Positions 24,595-33,551 of a DNA stretch of 64,000 nucleotides are shown here, piece by piece (within the stretch, counting starts at the first letter, position 1; each line of letters starts with the position of its first letter). The position numbers and the translations under genes are program-made. The stretch comes from an uncultured Oscillospiraceae bacterium (GTDB lineage Bacteria; Bacillota; Clostridia; Oscillospirales; Acutalibacteraceae): contig CABUNG010000012.1 in assembly GCA_902492895.1 (NCBI GenBank), positions 4,249 to 68,248 of the forward strand, in the 5' to 3' direction. A model generated the notes under the pieces. It made no database searches and had not been told where the DNA came from. It saw only the letters and a list, made by a program, of their open reading frames with translations.

Positions 24595-25863
24595 TTATAA
24601 AAGAGCGTCGCCCCGGGCTATCCGGGCCTCGGCATCCGCCACAAACTGGCGGGCGTAGCGCGGCGACCGGGCGCCCCGCTCGATGGCCCACCTCTCCGCG
24701 GCGGCCAGCAGGGTATCCCGGTCCGCCCGCAGCCCGCGGTCGGCGGCCATCTGCTCGACGATGTCGAGAAACCGCCGTTTATCCGGCATCAGGAAGGTCA
24801 GGCTGATGCCGAACCGGTCGGAAAGGGATACCGCCTCCTGCACGGTATCGGCGGCATGCACCTCGTCCCCGTCCCGGTCCCGGAAGCTCTCCCGCAGCAG
24901 ATGGCGCCGGTTGGAGGTGGCGTAGACCAGCACGTTCGCCGGACGGGAGGCGAGCCCTCCCTCCAGCACCGCCTTGAGCGCGGCAAACGAATCGTCGTTG
25001 CCCGAGAAGGAGAGATCGTCGATAAACAGGATGAATTTCATCGGCAGCCCGGCCAAGAATCCGGTGAGATCCGGCAGCTCGCAGAGCGCTTCCTTTGGCA
25101 TTTCGATCATCCGCAGGCCGCGGCCGGCGTATTCGTTGAGCAGGGCCTTGACCGTCGAGGATTTGCCGGTGCCCCGGTCGCCGTAAAGCAGCATATTGTT
25201 TGCCTCGAATCCATCGAGGAAGGCCAGGGTATTGTCGATCGCGATCTGCCGCTGGGCGGTGTAATCCTTCAAATCGGACAGGCGGATGGGATCCGGATGC
25301 TCGACCGGCTGCAGCGCGCCGTCCCTCCACAGAAAAGCCCGATGAGCGGCGAACCGGCCGCAGCCGTTGGCCGCGTGATAGGCCGCGAGACCCGGCAGCG
25401 CCTCTCCCCAGGGGACGTCGAACGGGGCCGGGGCGGCGTTTGTTCCCCAGTCCGGCAGGCGGGCGGCCACGGCCGGATCCAGCGGCGACAGCAGCTTGTC
25501 CGGCGGGATGGCCGCGGCTTCATATAAAACGGTGAGATCCCGCAAAGCCGCCTGCGTCAGCCGGTCGGGAGCCCCGGCTTCCGCCGCGCCGGTCTCCCCT
25601 TTGGTCAGCCGGATGGTAAAGGGATTTTCATCTGCTGCCGCCTCCGCTGCCATCGCGGCGGGCAGACTGTCGAGCCCGCCCTGCCGCAGGAGGATCCCGC
25701 AGAACTCCCCCCACCGGCTGCACAGGGAGTCCGGATCCCCGCCGCAGGCGGCCTCCAATAAAGACAAAAACGCGGCCGTCACCGGCCGGTGAAGCACACC
25801 GCGGTAAACCGACAGCGACACGAGATTTTCATACAGACGGCGAACGGATGCGGATTCTGACAT
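24595..25863 (-). CDS. DUF815-type AAA ATPase
   Basis: The 422-residue protein has an all-helical N-terminal half (about 1-200). An AAA-like ATPase follows with Walker A GDRGTGKSS (about residue 233) and Walker B FILFIDDLSFS (about 283-293). Sensor-like VYATSNRRHLL and a C-terminal helical lid complete it. DUF815 proteins are widespread predicted ATPases with no settled function. There is no signal peptide. The gene has a strong promoter back-to-back with that of a SLOG-domain gene, and a clear terminator, so it is monocistronic. Confidence 0.8.
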   Translation of the reverse strand: MSESASVRRLYENLVSLSVYRGVLHRPVTAAFLSLLEAACGGDPDSLCSRWGEFCGILLRQGGLDSLPAAMAAEAAADENPFTIRLTKGETGAAEAGAPDRLTQAALRDLTVLYEAAAIPPDKLLSPLDPAVAARLPDWGTNAAPAPFDVPWGEALPGLAAYHAANGCGRFAAHRAFLWRDGALQPVEHPDPIRLSDLKDYTAQRQIAIDNTLAFLDGFEANNMLLYGDRGTGKSSTVKALLNEYAGRGLRMIEMPKEALCELPDLTGFLAGLPMKFILFIDDLSFSGNDDSFAALKAVLEGGLASRPANVLVYATSNRRHLLRESFRDRDGDEVHAADTVQEAVSLSDRFGISLTFLMPDKRRFLDIVEQMAADRGLRADRDTLLAAAERWAIERGARSPRYARQFVADAEARIARGDALL

Positions 25864-25914
25864 TCGAAAGGCTCCCTTTCTGCTGATCCGGCCATATGCC
25901 GGGATTTCTTTCGC

Positions 25915-25943
25915 ATTTTACCCCGTTTGTGAGAATCTGTCAA
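25915..25943 (-). promoter_or_regulatory. Promoter of the DUF815 ATPase gene
   Basis: On the minus strand TTGACA (25943-25938) and TAAAAT (25920-25915) are 17 bases apart, about 50 bases before the ATG at 25863. Confidence 0.7.
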
Positions 25944-25953
25944 CTTGGGGGCC

Positions 25954-25982
25954 TTGTCAAGGCCAACCGGACGGATTATACT
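25954..25982 (+). promoter_or_regulatory. Promoter of the SLOG-domain gene
   Basis: TTGTCA (25954-25959) and TATACT (25977-25982) are 17 bases apart. It diverges from the ATPase promoter with only 10 bases between the two -35 boxes. Confidence 0.65.
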
Positions 25983-26026
25983 GACTATACACGTATGTAT
26001 TAAAAGGAAAGGCAGGAGAGGCCGGC

Positions 26027-26554
26027 ATGGAAAACGCGGAGATCCGGCGGGAAATCGCCTGCAGTTTTACCGGCCATCGTCCGGAGCGCCTGCCGGGCGG
26101 GTATGCCGCCTGGGATTCCCCCGCTTCCCCGCTGCGTCCCTGGATCCGCCGGGCTGTGGAAGAGGCGGCGGCGGACGGGTACCGGGATTTTATCTGCGGC
26201 ATGGCCCTCGGCGCCGATACGCTGGCCGCCGAAGAGGTGCTGGGGCTGCGCGAGCGCCTCGAGGGGATCCGCCTGATCGCGGCCGTCCCCTGCCCCGAAC
26301 AGGCGGACCGCTGGCGCCAGCCGGACCGGATGCGGTATCGCCGCCTGCTCCGGCTGGCCGACTGGACGTATACCGCTTCGCCCGTATACACGCCCTATGC
26401 CATGCATCTGCGCAACCGCTGGATGGTGGAGCACGCCTCCCGCCTGATCGCCATTTTCGACGGTTCGCCGGGCGGTACCGCCCACACCGTCCGGATGGCG
26501 GAAAAGCAGGGGCTGGACATTTGTTTTCTGTCGCCGGACGGCGGGGCGGAATGA
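26027..26554 (+). CDS. SLOG-family protein (DUF1273/YpsA-like)
   Basis: The 175-residue protein has the family's CSFTGHRPERLPGG near the N-terminus, FICGMALGADTLAAEEVLGLR in the middle and VPCPEQADRW; the C-terminal part has IAIFDGSPGGTAHTVRMAE. These Gly-rich motifs form the nucleotide-related ligand pocket of the SLOG superfamily. Bacillus YpsA belongs to this family and affects cell division when overproduced; whether that applies here is unknown. The gene stands alone between its promoter and a 340-base non-coding stretch. Confidence 0.8.
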   Translation: MENAEIRREIACSFTGHRPERLPGGYAAWDSPASPLRPWIRRAVEEAAADGYRDFICGMALGADTLAAEEVLGLRERLEGIRLIAAVPCPEQADRWRQPDRMRYRRLLRLADWTYTASPVYTPYAMHLRNRWMVEHASRLIAIFDGSPGGTAHTVRMAEKQGLDICFLSPDGGAE

Positions 26555-26816
26555 AGGATGAATCCGCTTTCACCGTCAGCCGCGGCTCCGACGGGGGTTC
26601 GGCTCGTGCATCCATAAATTCGACACACGGACAGCCGCTGTATCGCTTCCTTCTGACGAAAAACCGGCTGTGCGCGGGCTTTTCCGCCGCGGAAATCCGG
26701 GCAAGGCCGTTCGGTGTCTGCACCAGCCTGCATGAGCTTGGCGGTTCTGCCGGGCCGCGCTGCCGCCAAACGCAGAAATTCGCTCACGCTTTTTCACTTT
26801 AGCAAATAAAAATGTC
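26555..26816. other. Gene-free stretch before the ilv promoter
   Basis: No credible gene, T-box or riboswitch is visible here. There is no tandem repeat and no clear terminator for the SLOG gene. Translations in both directions are Arg/Pro/Gly-rich, as expected of non-coding GC-rich DNA. Confidence 0.4.
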
Positions 26817-26846
26817 TTGACTTTTCTCCTTTCACGGGTGTATAAT
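26817..26846 (+). promoter_or_regulatory. Promoter of the ilvB-ilvN-ilvC operon
   Basis: TTGACT (26817-26822) and TATAAT (26841-26846) are 18 bases apart. The leader to the ATG at 26895 is only about 40 bases, too short for a peptide attenuator. Confidence 0.7.
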
Positions 26847-26894
26847 GGCCGCAATGTTCAATGACGTGTTTTCGCGGAAAGGGGGACGTTCGCC

Positions 26895-28520
26895 ATGATG
26901 TCGGGAGCTGCGGCTATGGTCAAGTGCCTGGAGCTGGAGGGAGTCCACACCCTGTTTGGGTATCCCGGGGCGGCGATCTGCCCGTTTTACGACGCGCTCG
27001 TCGGCAGTTCTCTCCACCATGTGCTGGTGCGGACCGAGCAAAACGCCGCCCACGCCGCGTCCGGATATGCCCGGGTTTCGGGCCGGGTCGGCGTCTGTGT
27101 GGCCACCTCCGGCCCCGGCGCCACCAATCTGCTCACCGGCATCGCCTCCGCCTATATGGATTCCATCCCTCTGGTGGTCATCACCGGCCAGGTCCGCAGC
27201 GATCTGCTGGGCCGGGATGTGTTTCAGGAGGCCGACATCACCGGCGCCGCCGAGCCGTTCACCAAACACAGCTACATCGTCAAAAAGGCCGCCGACCTTC
27301 CCCGGGTATTCAAAGAGGCGTTCCACATTGCCTCCACCGGACGGCCGGGCCCGGTCCTCATCGACGTGCCCATCGACATGCAGCAGAAGATGATCGGGGA
27401 GTTCGATTACTCCCACCCGGTCGATATCCTCGGTTACAAGCCCCGCACCCAGGGGCATTCTCTCCAGATCCGCAAAGCGGCGGAGGCGCTCGGCGCCTGC
27501 AAACGCCCGGTTCTCTGTGCGGGCGGCGGCGTGTTTTCCGCCGGAGCCGAACAGGCTCTGCGGGCTTTCGTCGAGCAGGTGAACCTCCCCACCGTCTCCA
27601 CCATGATGGGGATCGGCGCCCTGCCGACCGCCCATCCTCTCAACCTCGGCATGCTCGGTTCTCACGGAGGCGCCCCGGCCAACAAAGCCGTGCGGGACGC
27701 CGACCTCGTCATCATGGCGGGGGCCAGGGTCGGGGACCGGGCGGTCGCCGCCCCCGGACAGATCGCCACCCGCGCCAAGGTGATCCATATCGACATCGAT
27801 CCCGCGGAGATCGGCAAGAATCTCCCGGTACATATTCCGATCGTAGGCGATCTGCGCCAGGTTCTCTCCGAACTGACCCAGCGGACCGAAGGCGTCCGCG
27901 CTCCGGAGGAATGGGTCAAGACCGTCGTTGACCGCCGTCAGCGCTACGCCGCGAAGCCGATTCCCCCGGTGGACGGTTTCGTGGAACCCAAGACCTTCCT
28001 GCGCACCCTGTCCTCCCGGATGGAGGGGAACTGCGTTCTCTGCGCCGACGTCGGGCAGAACCAGATCTGGTCCGCCAACAACTTCGCCGTGCGGGACGGA
28101 CGGTTTCTCACCTCGGGCGGCATGGGCACCATGGGGTATTCCATCCCCTGCGCCGTGGGCGCCAAGAGCGCGGCCGCGGACCGTCAGGTCTGCGCGGTCT
28201 GCGGAGACGGCTCTTTCCAAATGAGCCTCATGGAACTGGCGACCATCTGCCAGGAAAACCTCGGGGTCAAAATCGTCGTCATGCGCAACGCCCGCCTCGG
28301 CATGGTGCGGGAACTGCAGGACAATCAATACGGCGGGGTGCACAGCGGCATCGATCTGACGGTGAGCCCCGACTTCGTCAAAATCGCGGAGGCCTACGGC
28401 ATCCGCGCCCGGGCCGTTTCTTCCAACGAAGACGCCGAGGCCGCCATCGGCGAAATGCTGAGCGATGACCGGCCTTACCTGCTGGAATGCCGCGTCCGGC
28501 CCGACTATCCGTCACTGTAA
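26895..28520 (+). CDS. ilvB: Acetolactate synthase, large subunit
   Basis: The 541-residue ThDP enzyme has RTEQNAAHAASGYAR (catalytic Glu about residue 49), GPGATNLLTGIASAYMDS, the central FAD-binding domain (LGMLGSHG, AGARVGDR) and the ThDP motif GDGSFQMSLMELATICQENLG with a later Asn. It joins two pyruvates to acetolactate, or pyruvate and 2-ketobutyrate to acetohydroxybutyrate, as the first common step of branched-chain amino-acid synthesis. The presence of the small subunit downstream marks the anabolic enzyme rather than catabolic AlsS. Two ATGs open the gene; the first is used here, after GAAAGGGGG. Confidence 0.93.
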   Translation: MMSGAAAMVKCLELEGVHTLFGYPGAAICPFYDALVGSSLHHVLVRTEQNAAHAASGYARVSGRVGVCVATSGPGATNLLTGIASAYMDSIPLVVITGQVRSDLLGRDVFQEADITGAAEPFTKHSYIVKKAADLPRVFKEAFHIASTGRPGPVLIDVPIDMQQKMIGEFDYSHPVDILGYKPRTQGHSLQIRKAAEALGACKRPVLCAGGGVFSAGAEQALRAFVEQVNLPTVSTMMGIGALPTAHPLNLGMLGSHGGAPANKAVRDADLVIMAGARVGDRAVAAPGQIATRAKVIHIDIDPAEIGKNLPVHIPIVGDLRQVLSELTQRTEGVRAPEEWVKTVVDRRQRYAAKPIPPVDGFVEPKTFLRTLSSRMEGNCVLCADVGQNQIWSANNFAVRDGRFLTSGGMGTMGYSIPCAVGAKSAAADRQVCAVCGDGSFQMSLMELATICQENLGVKIVVMRNARLGMVRELQDNQYGGVHSGIDLTVSPDFVKIAEAYGIRARAVSSNEDAEAAIGEMLSDDRPYLLECRVRPDYPSL

Positions 28521-28542
28521 CCGGAAAGGGGTGGGAACACCG

Positions 28543-29070
28543 ATGAAATACACCATGTCCGTGCTGGTGGAAAACCACCCCGGCACGCTTTCCAAGGTTT
28601 CCGGCCTGTTTTCCCGCCGCGGCTTCAACATCGATTCCCTGGCGGTCGGCATTACGGAAGATCCCACCGTCTCCCGCATGACCATCGTGGTGGACGGGGA
28701 CGAATACGTGGTCGAGCAGCTGGAAAAGCAGCTCAACAAGGTCATTCCGGTCATCAAGGTCAAAACCCTGAAGCCCGGCGACACCATCGCGCGCACCTTA
28801 TCCCTGATCAAGGTCGCCGTCGCCCCCGGCCAGCGGGCCGAGATCATCCGCGCCGCCGAGCTGATGGGGGCGAAGGTGGCGGATGCCACCCGCTCCACCC
28901 TCACCCTCGAATACGCGGACACCGCCGAACGGACCGAAACGCTCGAGGCGCTGCTGCGTCCCTATGGTATCCGGGAAATCGTGCGCACCGGCATCATCGC
29001 CATTGAAAAAGGCGCCGATCCCACCCGGAAGGACAAACCCCGGACAGACCCGCCGTCGGATCCCGGATGA
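28543..29070 (+). CDS. ilvN: Acetolactate synthase, regulatory small subunit
   Basis: The 175-residue protein opens with the ACT domain MKYTMSVLVENHPGTLSKV, followed by GLFSRRGFNIDSLAVG. The C-terminal half (LIKVAVAPGQRAEI) is the usual small-subunit domain. It confers activity stimulation and valine feedback sensitivity on the large subunit in the family. It starts 22 bases after ilvB with GGAAAGGGG upstream; the open frame extends 26 codons earlier but has no homology. It belongs to the same operon as ilvC. Confidence 0.92.
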   Translation: MKYTMSVLVENHPGTLSKVSGLFSRRGFNIDSLAVGITEDPTVSRMTIVVDGDEYVVEQLEKQLNKVIPVIKVKTLKPGDTIARTLSLIKVAVAPGQRAEIIRAAELMGAKVADATRSTLTLEYADTAERTETLEALLRPYGIREIVRTGIIAIEKGADPTRKDKPRTDPPSDPG

Positions 29071-29156
29071 GCTTACCCTGCGTTTCCGGCCGAACCGGAC
29101 ACAACGGGTTCAAACCCATAAATTTGCCGAAACCCGGCACAGGAGGTAATGGTATC

Positions 29157-30152
29157 ATGGCAAAAATCTACTATCAAAGCGACTGCAACCTGAGCGTTCT
29201 CAAAGGGAAAACCGTCGCCATCATCGGGTATGGCTCCCAGGGGCACGCCCATGCGCTCAACCTGCATGAAAGCGGCGTGGACGTGGTCGTCGGGCTGTAT
29301 AACGGCTCCAAAAGCTGGGCGAAAGCGGAAGCGGCCGGCCTCAAGGTCATGACCGCCGCGGACGCCGCCGAAGCGGCCGACGTCATCATGATCCTCATCA
29401 ACGACGAGCGCCAGGCCGATATGTACAAGAAGGACATCGAGCCCCACCTGACCGCCGGCAAGGCTCTGGCCTTCGCCCACGGCTTCAACATCCATTTCGG
29501 CCAGATCGTGCCCCCCGCCGACGTCGACGTGTTCATGATCGCGCCGAAAGGCCCGGGTCATACCGTCCGCAGCGAATATGTCGAGGGCAAGGGCGTGCCC
29601 TGCCTCGTCGCCATCCATCAGGATGCCACCGGCCGCGCGCTCGATGTGGCCCTCGCCTATGCCGCGGGCATCGGCGGCGCCCGCGCCGGCGTGCTCGAAA
29701 CCACCTTCAAAGTGGAAACCGAAACCGATCTGTTCGGCGAGCAGGCCGTGCTGTGCGGCGGCGTCACCGCTTTGATGAAGGCGGGATTCGAAACCCTGGT
29801 CGAGGCCGGGTACGATCCCCGCAACGCGTATTTCGAGTGCATCCATGAGATGAAGCTGATCGTCGACCTGATCTACAAGGGCGGCTTCTCCATGATGCGG
29901 TATTCCATCTCCGATACGGCCGAGTTCGGTGACTACGAGACCGGCAAACGCCTGATCACCGACGAGACCAAGAAGGAAATGAAGAAGATTCTCACCGAAA
30001 TCCAGGACGGCACCTTCGCCTCCAAGTGGATCAACGAGAACAAGGTGGGCCGTTCCCACTTCAACGCCTGCCGCCGGATCGAGAGCGAACACGAGCTCGA
30101 GACCGTGGGCCGGGAACTCCGCAAGCTGTACAGCTGGAATCAGGAAGACTGA
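29157..30152 (+). CDS. ilvC: Ketol-acid reductoisomerase
   Basis: The 331-residue class I enzyme has the NAD(P)H loop GYGSQGHAHALNL (about residues 23-35), followed by a Ser/Lys-containing stretch. The C-terminal knotted domain shows EQAVLCGGVTALMKAGFETLVEAGY, YFECIHEMKLIVDLIYKGG and a late CRRIESEHELE. The Mg2+-binding Asp/Glu residues lie in these helices. It converts acetolactate to dihydroxyisovalerate. AGGAGG stands 8 bases before the ATG at 29157. The gene ends the operon; later pathway genes (ilvD, ilvE, leu) are not in the window. Confidence 0.95.
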   Translation: MAKIYYQSDCNLSVLKGKTVAIIGYGSQGHAHALNLHESGVDVVVGLYNGSKSWAKAEAAGLKVMTAADAAEAADVIMILINDERQADMYKKDIEPHLTAGKALAFAHGFNIHFGQIVPPADVDVFMIAPKGPGHTVRSEYVEGKGVPCLVAIHQDATGRALDVALAYAAGIGGARAGVLETTFKVETETDLFGEQAVLCGGVTALMKAGFETLVEAGYDPRNAYFECIHEMKLIVDLIYKGGFSMMRYSISDTAEFGDYETGKRLITDETKKEMKKILTEIQDGTFASKWINENKVGRSHFNACRRIESEHELETVGRELRKLYSWNQED

Positions 30153-30168
30153 TTTTTCGATGTCAACA

Positions 30169-30202
30169 AGCCGCCCCGGGATCGGAAGATCCCGGGGCGG
30201 CT
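30169..30202 (+). terminator. Terminator of the ilv operon
   Basis: A 15-bp perfect stem (AGCCGCCCCGGGATC and complement, loop GGAA) followed by TTTTG lies 16 bases after the ilvC stop. Confidence 0.85.
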
Positions 30203-30375
30203 TTTGTCTGTTGCGGCTGCAGCGTATATGAACACGGGGCATCCCGCGGGGCGCCTTTCGGCCGGAGCGTCGGCGGCGGACCGGCTGCCGTTCACGGGAT
30301 GCGAAGAATGGGATCGAAAGTCCTCCTCAGGGGACGGATTCCGGCAGGCTTTTCTACTCTTTCCGGAATACAGGC

Positions 30376-30412
30376 AAAGCGGGAGACGCCGAACGGCATC
30401 CCCCGCTTTTTT
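30376..30412 (-). terminator. Terminator of the LCP-family gene
   Basis: AAAGCGGG...CCCGCTTT with an inner GCC/GGC stem, followed in the opposite orientation by T-rich sequence, lies directly after the stop at 30414. Confidence 0.65.
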
Positions 30413-30413
30413 A

Positions 30414-31532
30414 TTAATCATCGTAAATATAATGGTGAAGCGCCTCGACCGACTTCTTCTGATCCTTGAATTCCAGAACGGCCCCGGGCCCTTTGTAACT
30501 CTTGTTGAGATAATCGCCCGGCTGGGGCAGATAGTAATCGTTGACGATCGTGTAATCCATATACTTCAGCGCGTTGCCGGCAAAGCCGAGCAGTTCATCC
30601 GGCGACATATTGGTATCCACGCAGCTCAGAGCTTTCTTGGCCACATCGAGAATCTGCCCGACGTTCATCGTCTTGGCCTTCTGCATCATCAGGGTCACGA
30701 CGTTGCGCTGGCGGGCCGTCCGCTGAAAGTCGCTGTCGGTATGGCGGATCCGGGCGTACTGCAGCGTCTGGAAGCCGTCGAGATGGTGAACGCCCGCGCT
30801 CCCCGTCATCGGTTTCCAGCCCGGATCGCCCGGCACGGCCTTGACGCCGTTTGCCGGGATCTGACCCATCTCTGCCTTTGTCAGCTCGATGTCCAGGCCG
30901 CCCATGGCGTCGACAACGATCGGCATACTGGTGAAGTTCACCCCGATATACTGATCGATCTCCAGCCGGAAATTATCCCGGATCATAGCCGACTGCATGG
31001 TGTGTCCGCCATAGGCATAGGCCGAATTGAGCTTGCCCCAGTCGTCCTTGCCGTCCTTATTGGCGTCCCGCCCGGGCAGGGACACGTACGTGTCCCGCAG
31101 AAGGGAAATCAGCTTGATCGTCTTCTTCTTGTCGTTGACGGAAAGGATGATGTTGGTATCCGAGCGCACCCCTTTGTTCTTTGTCCCGTCATAGCCGAGC
31201 AGGAGGTAATTCTTGATATATTTGGTGTTCTTCCGGACCGGCAGTTCGGAAAGGGCCTTGGCGTTTTGATAGGCCGCATCCAAATTGGGATCCTCGTCTC
31301 CGGATTCCTCCTCCAGGGAAAAGTCCGGGTCGATCGAGGTGTCTCCCGGCACAAAGCCCACCCCGCTGAGCATGTTCCAGACGAGCGCGCCGACCCCGAT
31401 GCACAGGACAGCAATAATACCCATCACGCTGACGCCGGCAATGGTGGTGATGCGTACTTTTTTGGAATAGCGTTTCCGTTTTTTCTGTTTCGCCGCTGCA
31501 TGAACCGGCGCTTTTTTCTTTTTATTGTCCAT
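30414..31532 (-). CDS. LytR-CpsA-Psr (LCP) family glycopolymer transferase
   Basis: The 372-residue protein has a very basic cytoplasmic N-terminus (about 1-27), one membrane segment (about 28-55), a short acidic linker and the extracellular LCP domain. The domain is recognised from YLLLGYDG, RSDTNIILSVND, LISLLRDTYVSLPG, the INYAYA-like LNSAYAYGG, and ARIRHTDSDFQRTARQRNV. The conserved Arg and Asp residues bind the polyprenyl pyrophosphate and Mg2+. LCP proteins attach wall teichoic acids or other polymers to peptidoglycan. It is monocistronic. No glycopolymer genes surround it. Confidence 0.88.
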   Translation of the reverse strand: MDNKKKKAPVHAAAKQKKRKRYSKKVRITTIAGVSVMGIIAVLCIGVGALVWNMLSGVGFVPGDTSIDPDFSLEEESGDEDPNLDAAYQNAKALSELPVRKNTKYIKNYLLLGYDGTKNKGVRSDTNIILSVNDKKKTIKLISLLRDTYVSLPGRDANKDGKDDWGKLNSAYAYGGHTMQSAMIRDNFRLEIDQYIGVNFTSMPIVVDAMGGLDIELTKAEMGQIPANGVKAVPGDPGWKPMTGSAGVHHLDGFQTLQYARIRHTDSDFQRTARQRNVVTLMMQKAKTMNVGQILDVAKKALSCVDTNMSPDELLGFAGNALKYMDYTIVNDYYLPQPGDYLNKSYKGPGAVLEFKDQKKSVEALHHYIYDD

Positions 31533-31592
31533 TGTCTTGTCCGGCCTTTCCCATCGTCCGCTGCACGTCAGCGGCTTTTGTACGATTTCTGA

Positions 31593-31621
31593 ATCCTATC
31601 CTATAGCGTCTATTTTCTCAA
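31593..31621 (-). promoter_or_regulatory. Probable promoter of the LCP-family gene
   Basis: TTGAGA (31621-31616) and TAGGAT (31598-31593) on the minus strand are 17 bases apart, about 55 bases before the ATG at 31532. Confidence 0.4.
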
Positions 31622-31776
31622 GCGGGAATTACGGGGAAATGGCAAAATCTCGTCGGATTACGGCCGAAAACGGAGGCTTTTCGCCGTCTTTCGGCCGGAT
31701 ACTGCCACTTCTGTACAGCCTATTCCTGGGTTTTATCTTGGTCCCGGCCGAGGCGTTCCATGTGTGCCGATCCCCG

Positions 31777-33453
31777 TCAAAACAGCCCCTGGATGCGCCC
31801 TTGGTCGTCCACGTCGATGCTTTCGGCCGCCGGCACTTTCGGCAGGCCCGGCATGGTCATGATATCGCCTGTCAGCACCACGACAAACCCCGCCCCGGCC
31901 GAAAGCTTCACATTCTTGACCGTAACGCGGAAATGGTCGGGCCGGCCGAGCAGCGCGGGATTGTCCGACAGGGAATACTGCGTTTTGGCAATGCAGACCG
32001 GCAGATGGCCGAAACCGAGGGCATGCAGCCGGTCCAGTTCTTTCGCGGCAGCGGGCAGGAAATCCACCCCGTCCCCGCCGTAGACCTTCCGCACGACGGA
32101 CTCGATTTTGTCCCGCAGAGGCAGCGCATCCTCATAGAGGAAACGGAAGGAAGAAGGCTGTTCGGTCAGGCTCAGCACCTCATCCGCCAGCTCGAGCCCG
32201 CCTTCGCCGCCCTTCCCCCACACCTCGGACAGCGCGACCCGCACGCCGAGCGCCGCGCATTTCTCCCGCACCAGACGGAGCTCCGCCTCGGTATCGGCCG
32301 GGAAGCGGTTGATCGCGACCACCGCGGGCAGCCCGAACCGGACCGTGATGTTTTCGAGATGGGCGAGCAGATTGGGCAGTCCGCGCTCGAGCGCCGCCAG
32401 ATCCTCCTGTTCCAGGGTCCCCTTGGCCGCGCCGCCGTGATGCTTGAGCGCCCGCACCGTCGCTACCACGACCACGGCATCGGGCCGGAGCCCGGCTTTG
32501 CGGCATTTGATATCGAGGAATTTCTCGGCGCCGAGATCGGCGCCGAAACCGGCTTCCGTCACCACGATATCCCCGAGTTTCAGCGCCATGCGGGTGGCCG
32601 TGATGCTGTTGCAGCCGTGGGCGATGTTCGCAAAGGGGCCGCCGTGTACAAACGCCGGGGTATGCTCGAGGGTCTGGACCAGGTTGGGTTTGATGGCGTC
32701 CTTTAACAGGGCGGCCATGGCACCCTGGGCCTTCAGATCCCCCGCCGTCACCGGCCGATCGTCCCGGGTATAGCCCACCACGATGGCGGCGAGCCGCTCC
32801 TTGAGATCCCGGATCCCGGACGAGAGGCAGAGAATCGCCATGATCTCGGACGCGACGGTGATATCGAACCCATCTTCCCGCGGGACCCCGCACATCCTGC
32901 CGCCCAGACCGTCCACCACGCTGCGGAGCTGGCGGTCGTTCATGTCCACACAGCGTTTCCACGTGATGCGGCGCACGTCGATTCCAAGCTCGTTGCCCTG
33001 ATGGATGTGGTTATCCAGCATGGCGGCCAGCAGGTTGTTGGCCGCGCCGATGGCATGCATATCGCCGGTGAAATGGAGGTTGATATCTTCCATGGGGATG
33101 ACCTGCGCCCATCCGCCGCCGGCCGCGCCGCCCTTGATGCCGAACACGGGGCCCAGCGACGGTTCCCGCAGGGCGAGGACGGCCTTCTGGCCCCGGCGGC
33201 GCAGCGCGTCGCCCAGCCCCACCGTCGTTGTGGTCTTCCCCTCCCCAGCCGGGGTGGGGGTGATGGCCGTCACCAGTACCAGCTTGCCGTCGGGACGATC
33301 ACGCAGGCGGTCGAAGACCGACAGATCCACTTTCGCTTTGTATCGTCCGTAAAGCTCGATCTCCTCCGGAGTCAGACCGAGTTCGGCGGCAATCTGCTCT
33401 ACCGGCAGGGGCGTGACGCTCTGGGCGATCTCAATGTCGGACAACCTTTCCAT
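31777..33453 (-). CDS. fhs: Formate-tetrahydrofolate ligase
   Basis: The 558-residue protein has ITPTPAGEGKTTTTVGLGDAL (P-loop, about residues 61-81), EPSLGPVFGIKGGAAGGG, FTGDMHAIGAANNLLAAM and the late TGDIMTMPGLP, all signature blocks of Fhs. It makes 10-formyl-THF from formate, ATP and THF. In Clostridia this serves purine and fMet synthesis or the methyl branch of the Wood-Ljungdahl pathway. No other folate-pathway gene is adjacent, so an acetogenic role cannot be claimed. An AGGAGGG site precedes the ATG. Confidence 0.95.
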   Translation of the reverse strand: MERLSDIEIAQSVTPLPVEQIAAELGLTPEEIELYGRYKAKVDLSVFDRLRDRPDGKLVLVTAITPTPAGEGKTTTTVGLGDALRRRGQKAVLALREPSLGPVFGIKGGAAGGGWAQVIPMEDINLHFTGDMHAIGAANNLLAAMLDNHIHQGNELGIDVRRITWKRCVDMNDRQLRSVVDGLGGRMCGVPREDGFDITVASEIMAILCLSSGIRDLKERLAAIVVGYTRDDRPVTAGDLKAQGAMAALLKDAIKPNLVQTLEHTPAFVHGGPFANIAHGCNSITATRMALKLGDIVVTEAGFGADLGAEKFLDIKCRKAGLRPDAVVVVATVRALKHHGGAAKGTLEQEDLAALERGLPNLLAHLENITVRFGLPAVVAINRFPADTEAELRLVREKCAALGVRVALSEVWGKGGEGGLELADEVLSLTEQPSSFRFLYEDALPLRDKIESVVRKVYGGDGVDFLPAAAKELDRLHALGFGHLPVCIAKTQYSLSDNPALLGRPDHFRVTVKNVKLSAGAGFVVVLTGDIMTMPGLPKVPAAESIDVDDQGRIQGLF

Positions 33454-33551
33454 GGCTGTTTACCCTCCTGTATATATGGAGTTTTTTCTTTCCAAAAAAG
33501 TTGGCAAAACTTCCGATCTTTCGACAATCTTAAGATTTGGCCGCGCCCCTC

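Noticed and set aside
26555..26894. Possible T-box or leader-peptide attenuator before ilvB
   Set aside because: The promoter lies only about 50 bases before the ATG, no run of Leu/Ile/Val codons and no T-box sequence are seen.
30204..31592. A 462-codon plus-strand frame opposite the LCP-family gene
   Set aside because: It overlaps the ilv terminator and the LCP gene, whose minus-strand product has all family motifs.
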